Assembly (NCBI RefSeq): GCF_003966715.1
Contig: NZ_AP018907.1
Location: forward strand, 174,001 to 238,000
DNA: 64,000 bases
Direction: 5' to 3'
Source: Blastochloris tepida
Lineage (GTDB): Bacteria > Pseudomonadota > Alphaproteobacteria > Rhizobiales > Xanthobacteraceae
Below, in pieces: positions 36,560 to 45,673 of the stretch; within the stretch, counting starts at the first letter, position 1, and every line of letters begins with the position of its first letter. The notes under the pieces are model-generated. The model was not told the DNA's origin and searched no databases. It saw nothing but the letters and a program-made list of their open reading frames with translations. A program made the position numbers and the translations under genes.

Positions 36560-37995
36560 CCGGTCTCCATGCGTTCGGGCGCCGGCTCGGCGTTCCGCTG
36601 CTTGCCGCAACATCTCTCACTCTGTCGCCGGTCACCTTGATGCCGCTCACCGCCACCACGCTCGCCCTGGTCTCCGAAGCCGATGCCGAAACCGCGACCC
36701 GCATCGAGCGGGTGGCGAGCCCCGGCGGCATCGAGGCGTGGCTGGTGCGCGAGCCGGCGGTGCCGCTGATCGCGCTGGAATTCGCCGTCACCGGCGGCTC
36801 GACCCAGGATGCGCCCGGCAAGGCCGGCACCGCCAATCTGGTGTCCGGCCTGCTCGACGAGGGGGCGGGCGATCTCGACAGCGCCGCCTTCCAGGACCGG
36901 CTCGAAGCCAAGGCGATCGAGCTGCGCTTCAGCGCCGGCCGCGACCATCTGAGCGGCAGCCTCAAGACGCTCGCCGAGAACCGCGACGAGGCGTTCGGCC
37001 TGTTGGCGCTGGCGCTGAACACGCCGCGCTTCGACGCCGAGCCGGTGGAGCGGGTGCGCCAGCAGGTGCTGGCCGGCATCCGCCGCAAGTCCACCAATCC
37101 CAACTCGCTGGCGTCGGAGGCGTGGTGGGCGGCGGCCTTTCCCGGCCACGTCTATGGCCGCCCGGTCGAGGGCACGGCCGAGACCGTCGCCGCGATCGGG
37201 CCGGAGGATCTGCGCGCCTTCGTCGGCCGGGTGCTGACTCGCGACACGCTGAAGATCGCCGTCGTCGGCGACATCGACGCCGCCACCCTGGCGCCGCTGC
37301 TCGACAAGGTGTTCGGCCCGCTGCCGGCCAAGGGCCAGCGGCTGGCCGTCGCCGAGGCCGCGCCGCAGGGGCTCGGCCAACGGCTGGTGATCGATGTCGA
37401 CGTGCCGCAGACGGTGCTGACCTTCGGCTGGCCCGGCCTGAAGCGCAGCGATCCCGATTTCGTGCCGGCCTATGTGCTGAACCACATCCTGGGCGGCGGC
37501 ACCTTCTCCTCGCGCTTCTACCGCGAGGTGCGCGAGAAGCGCGGGCTGGCCTATTCGGTCTACAGCTACCTGATGCCGCTCGACCATGCCGGGCTGATGA
37601 TCGGCGGGGTGTCCACCCGCAACGACCGGGCCGCCGAATCGCTGTCGGTGATCGAGGCCGAGATCGCCCGCCTCGCCAAGGAGGGGCCGAGCGCCGACGA
37701 GCTGGACAAGGCCAAGAAGTACCTGATCGGCGCCTACGCGCTGCGCTTCGACACCTCCGGCAAGATCGCCGGCCAACTGCTGCAGATCCAGCTCGACGAT
37801 CTCGGCATCGACTATATCCACCGCCGCAACGGTCTGGTGGCGGCGGTGACGATCGAGGATGTCCGGCGCGTCGCCGCCCGGCTGCTGAACGACAAGCTGC
37901 TGGTGACCGCGGCCGGCCGGCCGGTGGGGATCGGCGGCGCGGCCGGCGGCGGGCAGAGCGGCACCGGGCAGGGCGGCACCGGGCAGGGCGGCTGA
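36556..37995 (+). CDS. M16-family peptidase-like protein, non-catalytic partner
   Basis: A 479-residue M16 homologue starting at a GTG that overlaps the upstream stop. The zinc motif is lost: where H-x2-E-H is expected the chain reads TANLVSGLLDEGAG. The C-terminal R/Y pair region FSSRFYREVREKRGLAYSVYSYL, used in substrate binding, is kept. This is the usual inactive subunit of a two-gene M16 pair. A hydrophobic N-terminus of about 50 residues indicates export or membrane anchoring. The C-terminus ends in a short repeat of SGTGQGG coded by tandem DNA copies. Function should depend on the catalytic neighbour. Confidence 0.9.
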   Translation: MTGLHAFGRRLGVPLLAATSLTLSPVTLMPLTATTLALVSEADAETATRIERVASPGGIEAWLVREPAVPLIALEFAVTGGSTQDAPGKAGTANLVSGLLDEGAGDLDSAAFQDRLEAKAIELRFSAGRDHLSGSLKTLAENRDEAFGLLALALNTPRFDAEPVERVRQQVLAGIRRKSTNPNSLASEAWWAAAFPGHVYGRPVEGTAETVAAIGPEDLRAFVGRVLTRDTLKIAVVGDIDAATLAPLLDKVFGPLPAKGQRLAVAEAAPQGLGQRLVIDVDVPQTVLTFGWPGLKRSDPDFVPAYVLNHILGGGTFSSRFYREVREKRGLAYSVYSYLMPLDHAGLMIGGVSTRNDRAAESLSVIEAEIARLAKEGPSADELDKAKKYLIGAYALRFDTSGKIAGQLLQIQLDDLGIDYIHRRNGLVAAVTIEDVRRVAARLLNDKLLVTAAGRPVGIGGAAGGGQSGTGQGGTGQGG

Positions 37996-38290
37996 GCGCT
38001 CCCCGCGCAGGCGGACCGGCTTGACCGGACCGGCTTGGCCCGATCGGCGCGGTGGAGAACCGGGGCGGCGAGGGGCCTGAACGTCGTTCCGGTCGAACGG
38101 CTGCCGCAAAGTGGCCCTAATCCACAGTCGAAACCATCCATGGTTTCCGGGTGATCGGCTCGGAGGAGCTGCCGGCTGGAGCTGCTCTTCTTCGCTCCGT
38201 CGCGAGAGCGCGCGCATGCGAGCGCGCGCCCGGCCGGGAGAGGGAAGGAAGAGCGGGTCGATCATCCGGACTGCGTATGAGGGGGCGTCG

Positions 38291-38974
38291 ATGACGATGA
38301 GGGGTTGGCGGATCGCGGGCCGGCTCGGGCCGGCGGTGGCGGTTGCATTGGCGGTGGCCGGCTGCGGCACCACCGGACAGATCGGCGAGACGTCGGCGGG
38401 ATCGGGGGGATCGGGGGGCGGCACCTCGTTCACCGACCGGGTCGGCCGGATGTTCGCGACCGGGGCGTCCTCGCCCGAGCCGGCGCCGGAGGAGACGGGC
38501 AAGATGACCCATTACGAGTGCCCGATGGTGACCGTCCGCACCGGCGCGGCCGCCTATCAGGTGTTCGCGAACACCCGCGATGCCGGCCAGCAGCTGCGCT
38601 ATCAGGCGACGTTCGGCCAGACCGCGCGCGAATGCGCCGCGCTCGGCCAGATGATGACCATGAAGGTGGGCGTCGAGGGCCGGCTGCTCGCCGGGCAGGC
38701 CGGCGGCCCCGGCAAGGTCGACGTGCCGCTGCGCATCGCCGTGGTGCACGAGGGCACCACGCCCAAGACGGTGTGGACGCAGTTCTATCTGGTGCCGGCG
38801 CAGATGCCGGACGGACGCACGCAGTCGACCTTCCTGCACATCGAGGAAGACGTCAGTTTTCCGCTGCCGAAGGCGGACGATCTTGAAAACTACGTCGTCT
38901 ATGTCGGGTTCGATCCCACCGGAAAGCCCGACAAGCCCGGGCGGAAGGCGAAGACATCCGGGCGCAGCGGTTGA
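38291..38974 (+). CDS. Lipoprotein of unknown function
   Basis: A 227-residue protein with a lipobox VALAVAGCGTTG (lipidated Cys near residue 25) after a short basic N-terminus, then a Gly/Ser linker. The folded part contains THYECPMVTVRTGAAAYQVF and ARECAALGQMMTMKVGVEGRLL, with a pattern of beta strands; FPLPKADDLENYVVYVGFDP closes it. I recognise it only as a conserved type of alphaproteobacterial lipoprotein. GAGGGGG precedes the ATG. It follows the M16 pair by 295 bp. That gap holds no gene. Confidence 0.75.
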   Translation: MTMRGWRIAGRLGPAVAVALAVAGCGTTGQIGETSAGSGGSGGGTSFTDRVGRMFATGASSPEPAPEETGKMTHYECPMVTVRTGAAAYQVFANTRDAGQQLRYQATFGQTARECAALGQMMTMKVGVEGRLLAGQAGGPGKVDVPLRIAVVHEGTTPKTVWTQFYLVPAQMPDGRTQSTFLHIEEDVSFPLPKADDLENYVVYVGFDPTGKPDKPGRKAKTSGRSG

Positions 38975-39093
38975 CGGCCGCGGCGGACCTTTCCGGGCTC
39001 CCGGCGCGAACGGGGCGTCGGCCGGCGGGGATGTGCGGGCCGGGCGCAATCGCCGCTTGCCCTGGCGCGCGTTCGGGTCTGAACTCCCGTCTG

Positions 39094-39157
39094 TGCCTGA
39101 AGCCGTGCCGCGCCTGAAGTCCTGCCGCGTCCGAAGTTTTGCCGCGTCCGAAGTCCT
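39094..39157. repeat. 17-18-bp tandem repeat before gcvT
   Basis: GTGCCGCGCCTGAAGTCCT, GCCGCGTCCGAAGTTTT and GCCGCGTCCGAAGTCCT follow each other just before the gcvT start, with a partial copy upstream. No glycine-riboswitch-like structure was recognised in the leader. Confidence 0.65.
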
Positions 39158-39173
39158 GTCCGAGGCCAAGCCC

Positions 39174-40367
39174 ATGACCGATCAATCGACGACCGATCAG
39201 CCGTCCGACCGGCCGACCGACGCGCCTGCCGCCGAGCCCCGGCAACCGCTTCGGCAGACGCCGCTCCATGCCCGCCACGCCGCGCGCGGCGCCCGGTTCG
39301 TCGGCTTTGCCGGCTATGAGATGCCGGTGCAGTATCCCGCCGGCATCCTGGCCGAGCACGCCCACACCCGCACCAAGGCCGGCCTGTTCGACATCTCGCA
39401 CATGGGGCAGGCGTTCCTGCTCGGCCCCGACCACGAGACGACGGCGCGGGCGCTGGAGGCGCTGGTGCCGGCCGACATTGTCGGCCTGAAGCCGGGGCGG
39501 CTGCGCTACACCCAGCTTCTCAACGACGAGGGCGGCATCCTCGACGATCTGATGGTCACCCGCTCCGACGAGCCGGGCGAGGACGGGGTGCTGATGCTGG
39601 TGGTCAACGCCGCCAACAAGGCCGCCGATTTCGACCGGATCGAGCGGCACCTGCCGGACGCCGTGCGGCTGATGCGGGCCGACCACCGGGCGCTGCTGGC
39701 GCTGCAGGGGCCGACCGCCGCCGAGGTGCTGGCGCGCCATCTGCCCGGCATCGCCGACATGGTGTTCCTGTCGGCGAAGAGCTTCCGCATCGGCCGCATC
39801 GAGGTGTTCGTCTCGCGCTCCGGCTACACTGGCGAGGACGGCTTCGAGCTGTCGGCGCGGGCCGACCGGGTGGTCGAGCTGTGGGACATCCTCTCGGCCG
39901 ACCGCGACGTGATGCCGGCCGGGCTCGGCGCCCGCGATTCGCTGCGGCTCGAAGCCGGCCTGCCGCTCCATGGCCACGACATCGACGCCGCGACCACGCC
40001 GGTCGAGGCGGGGCTCGCCTGGTCGATCCCGCCGCGGCGGCGCGCCGAGGGCGGCTTCCCCGGTGCCGAGCGCATCCTCAAGGAGATCGCCGAGGGGCCG
40101 GCGCGGCTGCGGGTCGGCCTGTTGCCGGAGGACCGGGCGCCGGCCCGCGAGGGCGCCGAGATCGTCGATACCGAGGACCGGCCGGTCGGCACGGTGACCT
40201 CGGGCGGGTTCGGCCCCAGCGTCGGCGGGCCGGTGGCGATGGGCTACGTCAACCGCCGCTTCGCCGAGCCGGGAACGCCGGTGAAGCTGATGGTGCGGGG
40301 AAAACCCCTGGCCGCGCGGGTGGTGGCGCTGCCATTCGTGCCGCATCGCTATGTCCGGGGCGTATGA
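39174..40367 (+). CDS. gcvT: Glycine cleavage system aminomethyltransferase (T protein)
   Basis: A 397-residue GcvT; it takes the aminomethyl group from lipoyl-H protein and gives methylene-tetrahydrofolate and ammonia. Signature stretches: RFVGFAGYEMPVQYPAGILAEH, GLFDISHMGQ, GILDDLMVTR, SRSGYTGEDGFELS and GLGARDSLRLEAGLPLHGHD. The N-terminus has about 25 extra residues, rich in Asp, Gln and Pro, ahead of the conserved core; a later start is possible but the ATG at 39174 is the only nearby one. It starts the gcvT-gcvH-gcvPA-gcvPB cluster, spaced 80, 58 and -1 bp. Confidence 0.95.
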   Translation: MTDQSTTDQPSDRPTDAPAAEPRQPLRQTPLHARHAARGARFVGFAGYEMPVQYPAGILAEHAHTRTKAGLFDISHMGQAFLLGPDHETTARALEALVPADIVGLKPGRLRYTQLLNDEGGILDDLMVTRSDEPGEDGVLMLVVNAANKAADFDRIERHLPDAVRLMRADHRALLALQGPTAAEVLARHLPGIADMVFLSAKSFRIGRIEVFVSRSGYTGEDGFELSARADRVVELWDILSADRDVMPAGLGARDSLRLEAGLPLHGHDIDAATTPVEAGLAWSIPPRRRAEGGFPGAERILKEIAEGPARLRVGLLPEDRAPAREGAEIVDTEDRPVGTVTSGGFGPSVGGPVAMGYVNRRFAEPGTPVKLMVRGKPLAARVVALPFVPHRYVRGV

Positions 40368-40447
40368 TTGCTGCCGATTCCGGTGGAGCGCGCGAGGGCG
40401 TGTGCCGTTTCCGCGAGCATCACGAAGCTGAGAGATGAGGGGTCAGA

Positions 40448-40825
40448 ATGCCGAACACGCGCTACACCAAAGAGCATGAATGGGTTCGCCTGGAGGGCGA
40501 TGCCGCCGTCGTCGGAATCACCGACTACGCCCAGACCCAGCTCGGGGATGTGGTCTATGTCGAGCTCCCGGCCGTCGGCGCCACGCTGGAGAAGGGCGCG
40601 GAAGCGGCGGTGGTCGAGAGCGTGAAGGCGGCGAGCGAAGTCTATGCGCCGTTGGCCGGCGAGGTGGTCGCGGTCAATGACCGGCTGGTCGACGCGCCGG
40701 GCCTCGTCAATGAGGATGCCGAGGGGCGCGGCTGGTTCATCAAGCTCAAGCTCAACGACCCGGCCGCGCTCGAGACGCTGATGACAGCCGATCAATACAG
40801 ATTGTACATAGAAACCGTCAGTTGA
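40448..40825 (+). CDS. gcvH: Glycine cleavage system H protein
   Basis: A 125-residue lipoyl carrier protein. The lipoylated lysine is K60 in [19 protein letters not shown], and the fold is marked by [32 protein letters not shown] and GWFIKLKL. It shuttles the aminomethyl group between P, T and L proteins. GAGGGGTC stands before the ATG. The L protein (dihydrolipoyl dehydrogenase) is not encoded here. Confidence 0.97.
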   Translation: MPNTRYTKEHEWVRLEGDAAVVGITDYAQTQLGDVVYVELPAVGATLEKGAEAAVVESVKAASEVYAPLAGEVVAVNDRLVDAPGLVNEDAEGRGWFIKLKLNDPAALETLMTADQYRLYIETVS

Positions 40826-40883
40826 GATTCCTTGAGGCTCCCCCCGTCGGTGTCGCGAGCCGGAGCCACCGAAAGACAGGATA

Positions 40884-42245
40884 ATGCGCTATCTGCCGCT
40901 GACGCCCGAGGACCGCGCCGAGATGATGGCGCGGGCCGGCATAGAGGGCGTCGATGAACTGTTCGCCGACGTGCCCCCCGGCAAGCTGCTCGGCGACCTG
41001 CCCGATCTGCCGCCCGCCAAATCCGAGATCGAGGTCGAACGGCTGATGGGGCGCCTCGCGGCGCGGAACGTCGCCGCCGGCGCGGTGCCGTTCTTCTGCG
41101 GCGCGGGCGCCTATCGCCACCACGTGCCGGCCAGCGTCGACCACCTGATTCAGCGCTCGGAATTCCTCACCAGCTACACGCCCTATCAGCCCGAGATCGC
41201 CCAGGGCACGCTGCACTATCTGTTCGAGTTTCAGACCCAGGTGGCGCTTCTCACCGGCATGGAGGTGGCCAACGCCTCGATGTATGACGGCTCGACCGCC
41301 GCCGCCGAGGCGGTGCTGATGGCCCACCGCATCACCCGCCGCCGGAAGGCGGTGCTGGCCGGCAACCTCCACCCGCACTATCGCGACACCATCGCCACGC
41401 TCTCGCGCATGGCCGGCGACGAGCTGGTGGTGGCGCCGCCCGCGCCGAGCGACGCCGAACGGCTCGCCGCGCTGATCGACGATGAGACCGCCTGCGTGGT
41501 GGTGCAGACGCCCGACGTGTTCGGCCACCTGCACGACCTCCACACCATCGCCGCGGCCGCCCACGCCAATGGCGTGCTGGTGATCGCGGTGGTGACGGAG
41601 GCGGTCTCGTTCGGCCTTGTTTCCCCGCCCGGCGCCATGGGCGCGGACATCGTGGTGGCCGAGGGCCAGTCGTTGGGCAACGGCCTCAATTTCGGCGGCC
41701 CCTATGTCGGGCTGTTCGCCACCCGCCAGAAGTTCGTGCGCCAGATGCCCGGCCGCCTCGCCGGCGAGACGGTGGATGCCGATGGCCGGCGCGGCTTCGT
41801 GCTGACGCTGTCGGCGCGCGAGCAGCACATCCGCCGCGAGAAGGCGACCTCCAACATCTGCACCAATTCCGGCCTGTGCGCGCTGGCCTTCACCATCCAT
41901 TTGACGCTGCTGGGCGAGACCGGCCTGCGGCGCCTCGCCGAATTGAACCACGCGGGCGCGGTGGAATTGGCCGACCGGCTCGCCGCCATTCCCGGTGTCA
42001 GCGTGCTCAACCACACCTTCTTCAACGAGTTCACCGTGAAGCTGCCCAAGCCCGCCGCCGGCGTGGTGGAGGCGCTGGCCGCGCGCGGCGTGCTGGGCGG
42101 CGTGCCGTATTCGCGGCTCGATCCCGGCCATCCCGAGCTCGCCGATCTCCTGATCGTCGCGGCGACGGAGACCGCGACCGCCGAGGATCGCGCGGCGTTC
42201 GTCGCGGCGCTGACGGACTTGCTGGCCGGCGGGGAGGGCGCGTGA
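40884..42245 (+). CDS. gcvPA: Glycine dehydrogenase (decarboxylating) subunit 1
   Basis: A 453-residue N-terminal-half GcvP. Marks: [75 protein letters not shown] and a C-terminal [22 protein letters not shown]. With the second subunit it forms the two-part P protein that decarboxylates glycine using PLP. The split form is common in Gram-positive bacteria and archaea; in many alphaproteobacteria gcvP is one long gene. ACAGGA precedes the ATG. Its stop overlaps the next start by one base (TGATG). Confidence 0.95.
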   Translation: MRYLPLTPEDRAEMMARAGIEGVDELFADVPPGKLLGDLPDLPPAKSEIEVERLMGRLAARNVAAGAVPFFCGAGAYRHHVPASVDHLIQRSEFLTSYTPYQPEIAQGTLHYLFEFQTQVALLTGMEVANASMYDGSTAAAEAVLMAHRITRRRKAVLAGNLHPHYRDTIATLSRMAGDELVVAPPAPSDAERLAALIDDETACVVVQTPDVFGHLHDLHTIAAAAHANGVLVIAVVTEAVSFGLVSPPGAMGADIVVAEGQSLGNGLNFGGPYVGLFATRQKFVRQMPGRLAGETVDADGRRGFVLTLSAREQHIRREKATSNICTNSGLCALAFTIHLTLLGETGLRRLAELNHAGAVELADRLAAIPGVSVLNHTFFNEFTVKLPKPAAGVVEALAARGVLGGVPYSRLDPGHPELADLLIVAATETATAEDRAAFVAALTDLLAGGEGA

Positions 42246-43795
42246 TGCTGAACCGCCAGGGCCGCCCCACCGATATCGGCGAACCCACCGAAGCCATCCC
42301 GGAGACCTTCACCGGCAATCGCGCCCTCATCATCGAGGAGCCGCTGATCTTCGAAAGCGGCCGGCCGGAGGTGACGGGCGTCGATCTGCCGGAGGCGCCG
42401 AAGGTGGCCCACCGGCTGGGCGCGCTTGCGCGATCCGCCCCGATCGGCCTGCCCGGCCTCTCCGAGCCCGAGGCGATGCGCCATTATGTGCGGCTGTCGC
42501 AGAAGAATTTCGGCATCGATTCGGGCATGTTCCCGCTCGGCTCGTGCACGATGAAGCACAATCCGCGCCTGGGCGAGAAGATGGCGCGGCTTGCCGGCTT
42601 CGCCGACATCCATCCGCTGCAGCCGCTCTCGACCGTGCCCGGCGCGCTCGAGCTGATGGAGCGGCTGGCGCAGGCGCTGCTCGAACTCACCGGCATGCAG
42701 GCGGTGGCGCTGACGCCGAAGGCCGGCGCGCACGGCGAGTTGTGCGGCATGATGGCGATCAAGGCGGCGCTTGAGGCGCGCGGCGAGGGCCAGCGCAAGG
42801 TGGTGCTGGTGCCCAATTCGGCGCACGGCACCAACCCGGCCACCGCCGCGCTGCTCGGCTTCCAGGTGTCGCCGCTGGCGGCGCGCGACGACGGCACCGT
42901 CGATCCCGCCGAGGTCGTCGACCAGCTCACGCCGGACGTCGCGGCGATCATGCTCACCAACCCCAACACCTGCGGGCTGTTCGAGCGCGACGTGGTGCAG
43001 ATCGCCGAGCTGATCCATCAGGCCGGCGGGCTGGTCTATGCCGACGGCGCCAATTTCAACGCCATCGTCGGCAAGGTGCGGCCGGGCGATCTCGGCGTCG
43101 ACGCCATGCACATCAACCTGCACAAGACGTTCTCGACGCCGCACGGCGGCGGCGGGCCGGGGGCGGGGCCGGTGGTGCTGTCCGAAACGCTGGCGCCGTT
43201 CGCGCCGGTGCCGTTCCTGCGCCGCGACGGCGGGCGGCTCACGCTGGTCGAGCACGAATCGGGCGAGGGCGTTTCGCCGTTCGGCCGCATGTCGGCGTTC
43301 CACGGCCAGATGGGCATGTTCGTGCGCGCGCTCGCCTACATCCTGTCGCACGGCGCCGATGGCCTGAAGCAGGCGTCGGAGGATGCGGTGCTGAGCGCCA
43401 ACTACATCAAGGCGTCGCTGGCCGACGTGATGTCGCTGCCCTTCCCCGACCGGCCGGCGATGCACGAGGTGCTGTTCGACGATTCCTGGCTGGAGGATAC
43501 CGGCGTCACCACGCTCGACATCGCCAAGGTGCTGATCGACGAGGGCTTCCACCCGATGACGGTGTATTTCCCGCTCGTGGTGCACGGCGCCATGCTGATC
43601 GAGCCGACCGAGAGCGAATCGAAGGCGTCGCTCGATCTGTTCATCGCCACGCTGCGCGACATCGCGATGAGCGTGCGGCGTGGCGATACGGCGCGGTTTG
43701 CCGGCGCGCCGCACTTCGCGCCGCGCCGCCGTCTCGACGAGACCCGCGCCGCCCGCACGCCGGTGCTGCGCTGGACGAGGCCCGTGGTGGAGTAG
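42245..43795 (+). CDS. gcvPB: Glycine dehydrogenase (decarboxylating) subunit 2
   Basis: A 516-residue C-terminal-half GcvP that carries PLP. The Schiff-base lysine is in MHINLHKTFSTPHGGGGPG; other family marks are FPLGSCTMKHNPR, MQAVALTPKAGAHGELCGMMAI, VPNSAHGTNPATA, NPNTCGLFE and YFPLVVHGAMLIEPTESE. The ATG at 42245 overlaps the gcvPA stop, so translation is coupled. Downstream lies a REP-like element interrupted by the second IS110 copy, which marks the end of the cluster. Confidence 0.96.
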   Translation: MLNRQGRPTDIGEPTEAIPETFTGNRALIIEEPLIFESGRPEVTGVDLPEAPKVAHRLGALARSAPIGLPGLSEPEAMRHYVRLSQKNFGIDSGMFPLGSCTMKHNPRLGEKMARLAGFADIHPLQPLSTVPGALELMERLAQALLELTGMQAVALTPKAGAHGELCGMMAIKAALEARGEGQRKVVLVPNSAHGTNPATAALLGFQVSPLAARDDGTVDPAEVVDQLTPDVAAIMLTNPNTCGLFERDVVQIAELIHQAGGLVYADGANFNAIVGKVRPGDLGVDAMHINLHKTFSTPHGGGGPGAGPVVLSETLAPFAPVPFLRRDGGRLTLVEHESGEGVSPFGRMSAFHGQMGMFVRALAYILSHGADGLKQASEDAVLSANYIKASLADVMSLPFPDRPAMHEVLFDDSWLEDTGVTTLDIAKVLIDEGFHPMTVYFPLVVHGAMLIEPTESESKASLDLFIATLRDIAMSVRRGDTARFAGAPHFAPRRRLDETRAARTPVLRWTRPVVE

Positions 43796-43819
43796 GGCAG
43801 GGTCCACCATTGCAGGCAC

Positions 43820-43928
43820 GTCGTCCCGGGCAAGCGGCTGAAAGCCGCGCGACCCGGGACCGTCTTCCGGAAGGGGGCCTATTTTCTGCGGACGGAAGGG
43901 GGCGTCATGTTCTGCGGACGATCCCGGG
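43820..43928. repeat. REP-like element (family A), left flank of IS110 copy 2
   Basis: CGTCGTCCCGGGCAAGCGGC...GCGCGACCCGGGACCG, then a linker containing GGAAGGGGGC and TCTGCGGACG. GGAAGGGGGC and TTCTGCGGACG occur twice here, a short local duplication absent at copy 1. The block ends with GATCCCGG at the IS edge. Confidence 0.75.
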
Positions 43929-43930
43929 TT

Positions 43931-44108
43931 GGAACGGCGAACTGTGCTTTGATGGGTGCACCGGCTCGGGGTGGCCACCCCGAGCCGGTGCGGGCGGCAC
44001 GCCGTATCCCGGGTGAGCCTTCGAGGCCGTCGCGAGCAGAAGCGGCCGTCCGTCCCAAGCCAACCCGAACAGTTGCACGGGGCTTTTGACCCCGCTTCCA
44101 AGCCTGGG
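43931..44108 (+). ncRNA. Candidate bridge-RNA region of IS110 copy 2
   Basis: The 178-bp non-coding left end repeats that of copy 1, including the 34-bp palindrome; I noticed a single change (GTATCCC instead of GTGTCCC) and one near the start codon. Conservation of a non-coding stretch in both copies is expected for a recent duplication and so is not independent support for function. Confidence 0.45.
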
Positions 44109-45077
44109 ATGCTTGTCATGCTGCCACACCCGACGCCGTTTGCCACCCACCTTGTGGGCATCGATGTCTCCAAGGACTGGCTCGACATCGCCTTCGACGA
44201 CACCAAGGTCGAGCGCGTCGATAACACCCCCGCGGCTCTCCAGCGCTTGGCCAGGCGCCTGGTGAAGGCCGGGCTCACCACCGCCGGCCTGGAGCCGACC
44301 GGCGGCTATGAACGCCTGGCGGTCGCGGTGCTGCGCGAGGCCGGCCTCACCGTGCTGCAGGTCGACAGCTGGCGCTGCCGCCAGTTCGCCAAGGCCTGCG
44401 GCCAGCGCGCCAAGAGCGATCCGCTCGACGCCCGCATCATCCGCGCCTTCATGCTGCATCACCCCTGCCGGCCGTTCCCGGAGCCCTCGCAAGCGCAGAG
44501 CGACCTGACCGCCTGGGTGCGCGAAATCACCCGCGCCGAGGCCGACATCCGCCGCCTGGAGAACCGCAAGGCCCACCCCACCCTGGCGGCCATCACCGCC
44601 CGGCTCGATGCCGAAATCGCCGCCCTGCGCGAGACCGTCGCCGCGGCCGAACAGGCCATCGAGGCGTTGATCGCCGCCGACCCGGCGATGGACGCCAAGG
44701 CCAAGATCATCACCTCGGTGCCGGGGATCGCCAACAAGACGGCCCGCGTCCTGCTCGCAGAAGCTCCCGAACTCGGCCGGTTCACCCCCCGCCAAGCCGG
44801 TGCCATCGGCGGCTGCGCACCCTATCGCAACGACAGCGGCAAAGCGCGGCGGCCGGCCCATATCGAGGCCGGACGCCGCGCGCTCAAGCGCGCCTGCTAT
44901 CTCGCCGCCTTCGCCGCCATCCACTGGAACCCGTGGGCCAAACAGCTCTACGCCGACCTCAAAGCCCGCGGAAAACCCGCCAAGGTCGCCCTCATCGCCA
45001 TCGCCAGAAAGCTCCTGACCATCCTCAACGCAATGATTCGAGACAACAAACCCTGGCGAGACCCCAAAACCGCATGA
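44109..45077 (+). CDS. IS110-family transposase (DEDD recombinase), copy 2
   Basis: A 322-residue transposase with all the DEDD residues and the C-terminal serine-containing domain described for copy 1. Amino-acid differences seen are a Val for Ala and a Phe for Leu close to the N-terminus; other base changes are silent. The ATG at 44109 is used as for copy 1. The frame is intact, so both copies could supply recombinase. Confidence 0.92.
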   Translation: MLVMLPHPTPFATHLVGIDVSKDWLDIAFDDTKVERVDNTPAALQRLARRLVKAGLTTAGLEPTGGYERLAVAVLREAGLTVLQVDSWRCRQFAKACGQRAKSDPLDARIIRAFMLHHPCRPFPEPSQAQSDLTAWVREITRAEADIRRLENRKAHPTLAAITARLDAEIAALRETVAAAEQAIEALIAADPAMDAKAKIITSVPGIANKTARVLLAEAPELGRFTPRQAGAIGGCAPYRNDSGKARRPAHIEAGRRALKRACYLAAFAAIHWNPWAKQLYADLKARGKPAKVALIAIARKLLTILNAMIRDNKPWRDPKTA

Positions 45078-45082
45078 CAGTT

Positions 45083-45112
45083 GCTCGCTGCGCTCGCCCG
45101 GGATGACGAGGC
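45083..45112. repeat. REP-like half-site, right flank of IS110 copy 2
   Basis: GCTCGCTGCGCTC-GCCCGGGATGACGAGG completes the hairpin interrupted by the insertion sequence. The next feature is the atp terminator. Confidence 0.7.
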
Positions 45113-45136
45113 CCAAGGTGTTGTTGCAAGCGCCCA

Positions 45137-45163
45137 ACAAAAAAGGCCGCTCGCGCGGCCTTT
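45137..45163 (-). terminator. Rho-independent terminator of the atp F0 operon
   Basis: Read on the minus strand: AAAGGCCGC, loop GCGA, GCGGCC, then TTTTTT. A six-pair GC stem with a U-tract, 25-50 bp after the atpF stop codon. Confidence 0.88.
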
Positions 45164-45187
45164 CTCAATCGCAATTCGTAAGCCGGC

Positions 45188-45673
45188 TCAGTTCAGCCGG
45201 GCCTTGACGGCGTCGAGGCCGCTGCCGAGCAGATCCTCGGCGACCTTGCCCTTCACCTCGCGCACCAGCAGGTGCTCGGCGGCCTTGGCGGCAGCCTCGG
45301 CGGCGGCGGCGCGCACCTCCTCCATGGCCTGGGCCTCGGCCTGGGCGATCTTGGATTCGGCGAGCTTGGTACGGCGGGCGACGAACTCCTCGACCTTGGC
45401 CTTGCCTTCGGCCGCGATGCGCTCGGCCTCCTGGCGGGCGAAGGCGATGATGGCGTCAGCCTCGGCGTGGGCCTCTTCCTCGCGCCGCTTGTAGTCGGCC
45501 AGCACCTTGGCGGCCTCCTCGCGCAGGCGGCTCGCCTCGGCGATCTCGGTGCTGATCCGCGCTGCGCGCGAATCGAGCGAGGCGACCATCAGCGTGTGCA
45601 CCTTGAAGTAGCCAAGGATGCCCAGGAAGATGAAGAAGGCGACGCCGACCCAGAATTCAGGCGACTCGATCAT
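45188..45673 (-). CDS. atpF: ATP synthase F0 subunit b
   Basis: A 161-residue b subunit: one N-terminal transmembrane helix (WVGVAFFIFLGILGYF) followed by a long, Ala/Glu/Arg-rich helical stalk (IAEASRLREEAAKVLADYKRREEEAHAEADAII) that links F0 to F1. It is the last gene of atpI-atpB-atpE-atpF'-atpF on the minus strand; its start overlaps the stop of the b' gene by 4 bp (ATGA). A terminator follows. The F1 genes are not in the window, the usual split in alphaproteobacteria. Confidence 0.95.
   Translation of the reverse strand: MIESPEFWVGVAFFIFLGILGYFKVHTLMVASLDSRAARISTEIAEASRLREEAAKVLADYKRREEEAHAEADAIIAFARQEAERIAAEGKAKVEEFVARRTKLAESKIAQAEAQAMEEVRAAAAEAAAKAAEHLLVREVKGKVAEDLLGSGLDAVKARLN

Larger units (their letters stand above)
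43929..45082 (+). mobile_element. IS110-family insertion sequence, copy 2
   Basis: Same element as at 22150-23303, in the same orientation, offset by exactly 21779 bp. By eye I count about seven base differences over the roughly 1.17 kb shared. GTT again stands at both junctions (43928-43930 and 45080-45082), and joining the flanks restores a REP hairpin (CCCGG-GTTGCTCGCTGCGCTC-GCCCGGG). The 34-bp palindrome of the left end is conserved at 43958-43991. It lies between gcvPB and the terminator of the atp operon and interrupts no gene. Confidence 0.85.

Noticed and set aside
38975-39173. Possible glycine riboswitch before gcvT
   Set aside because: The leader is short and consists mainly of GC-rich and tandem-repeat sequence; I could not see the paired aptamer cores.
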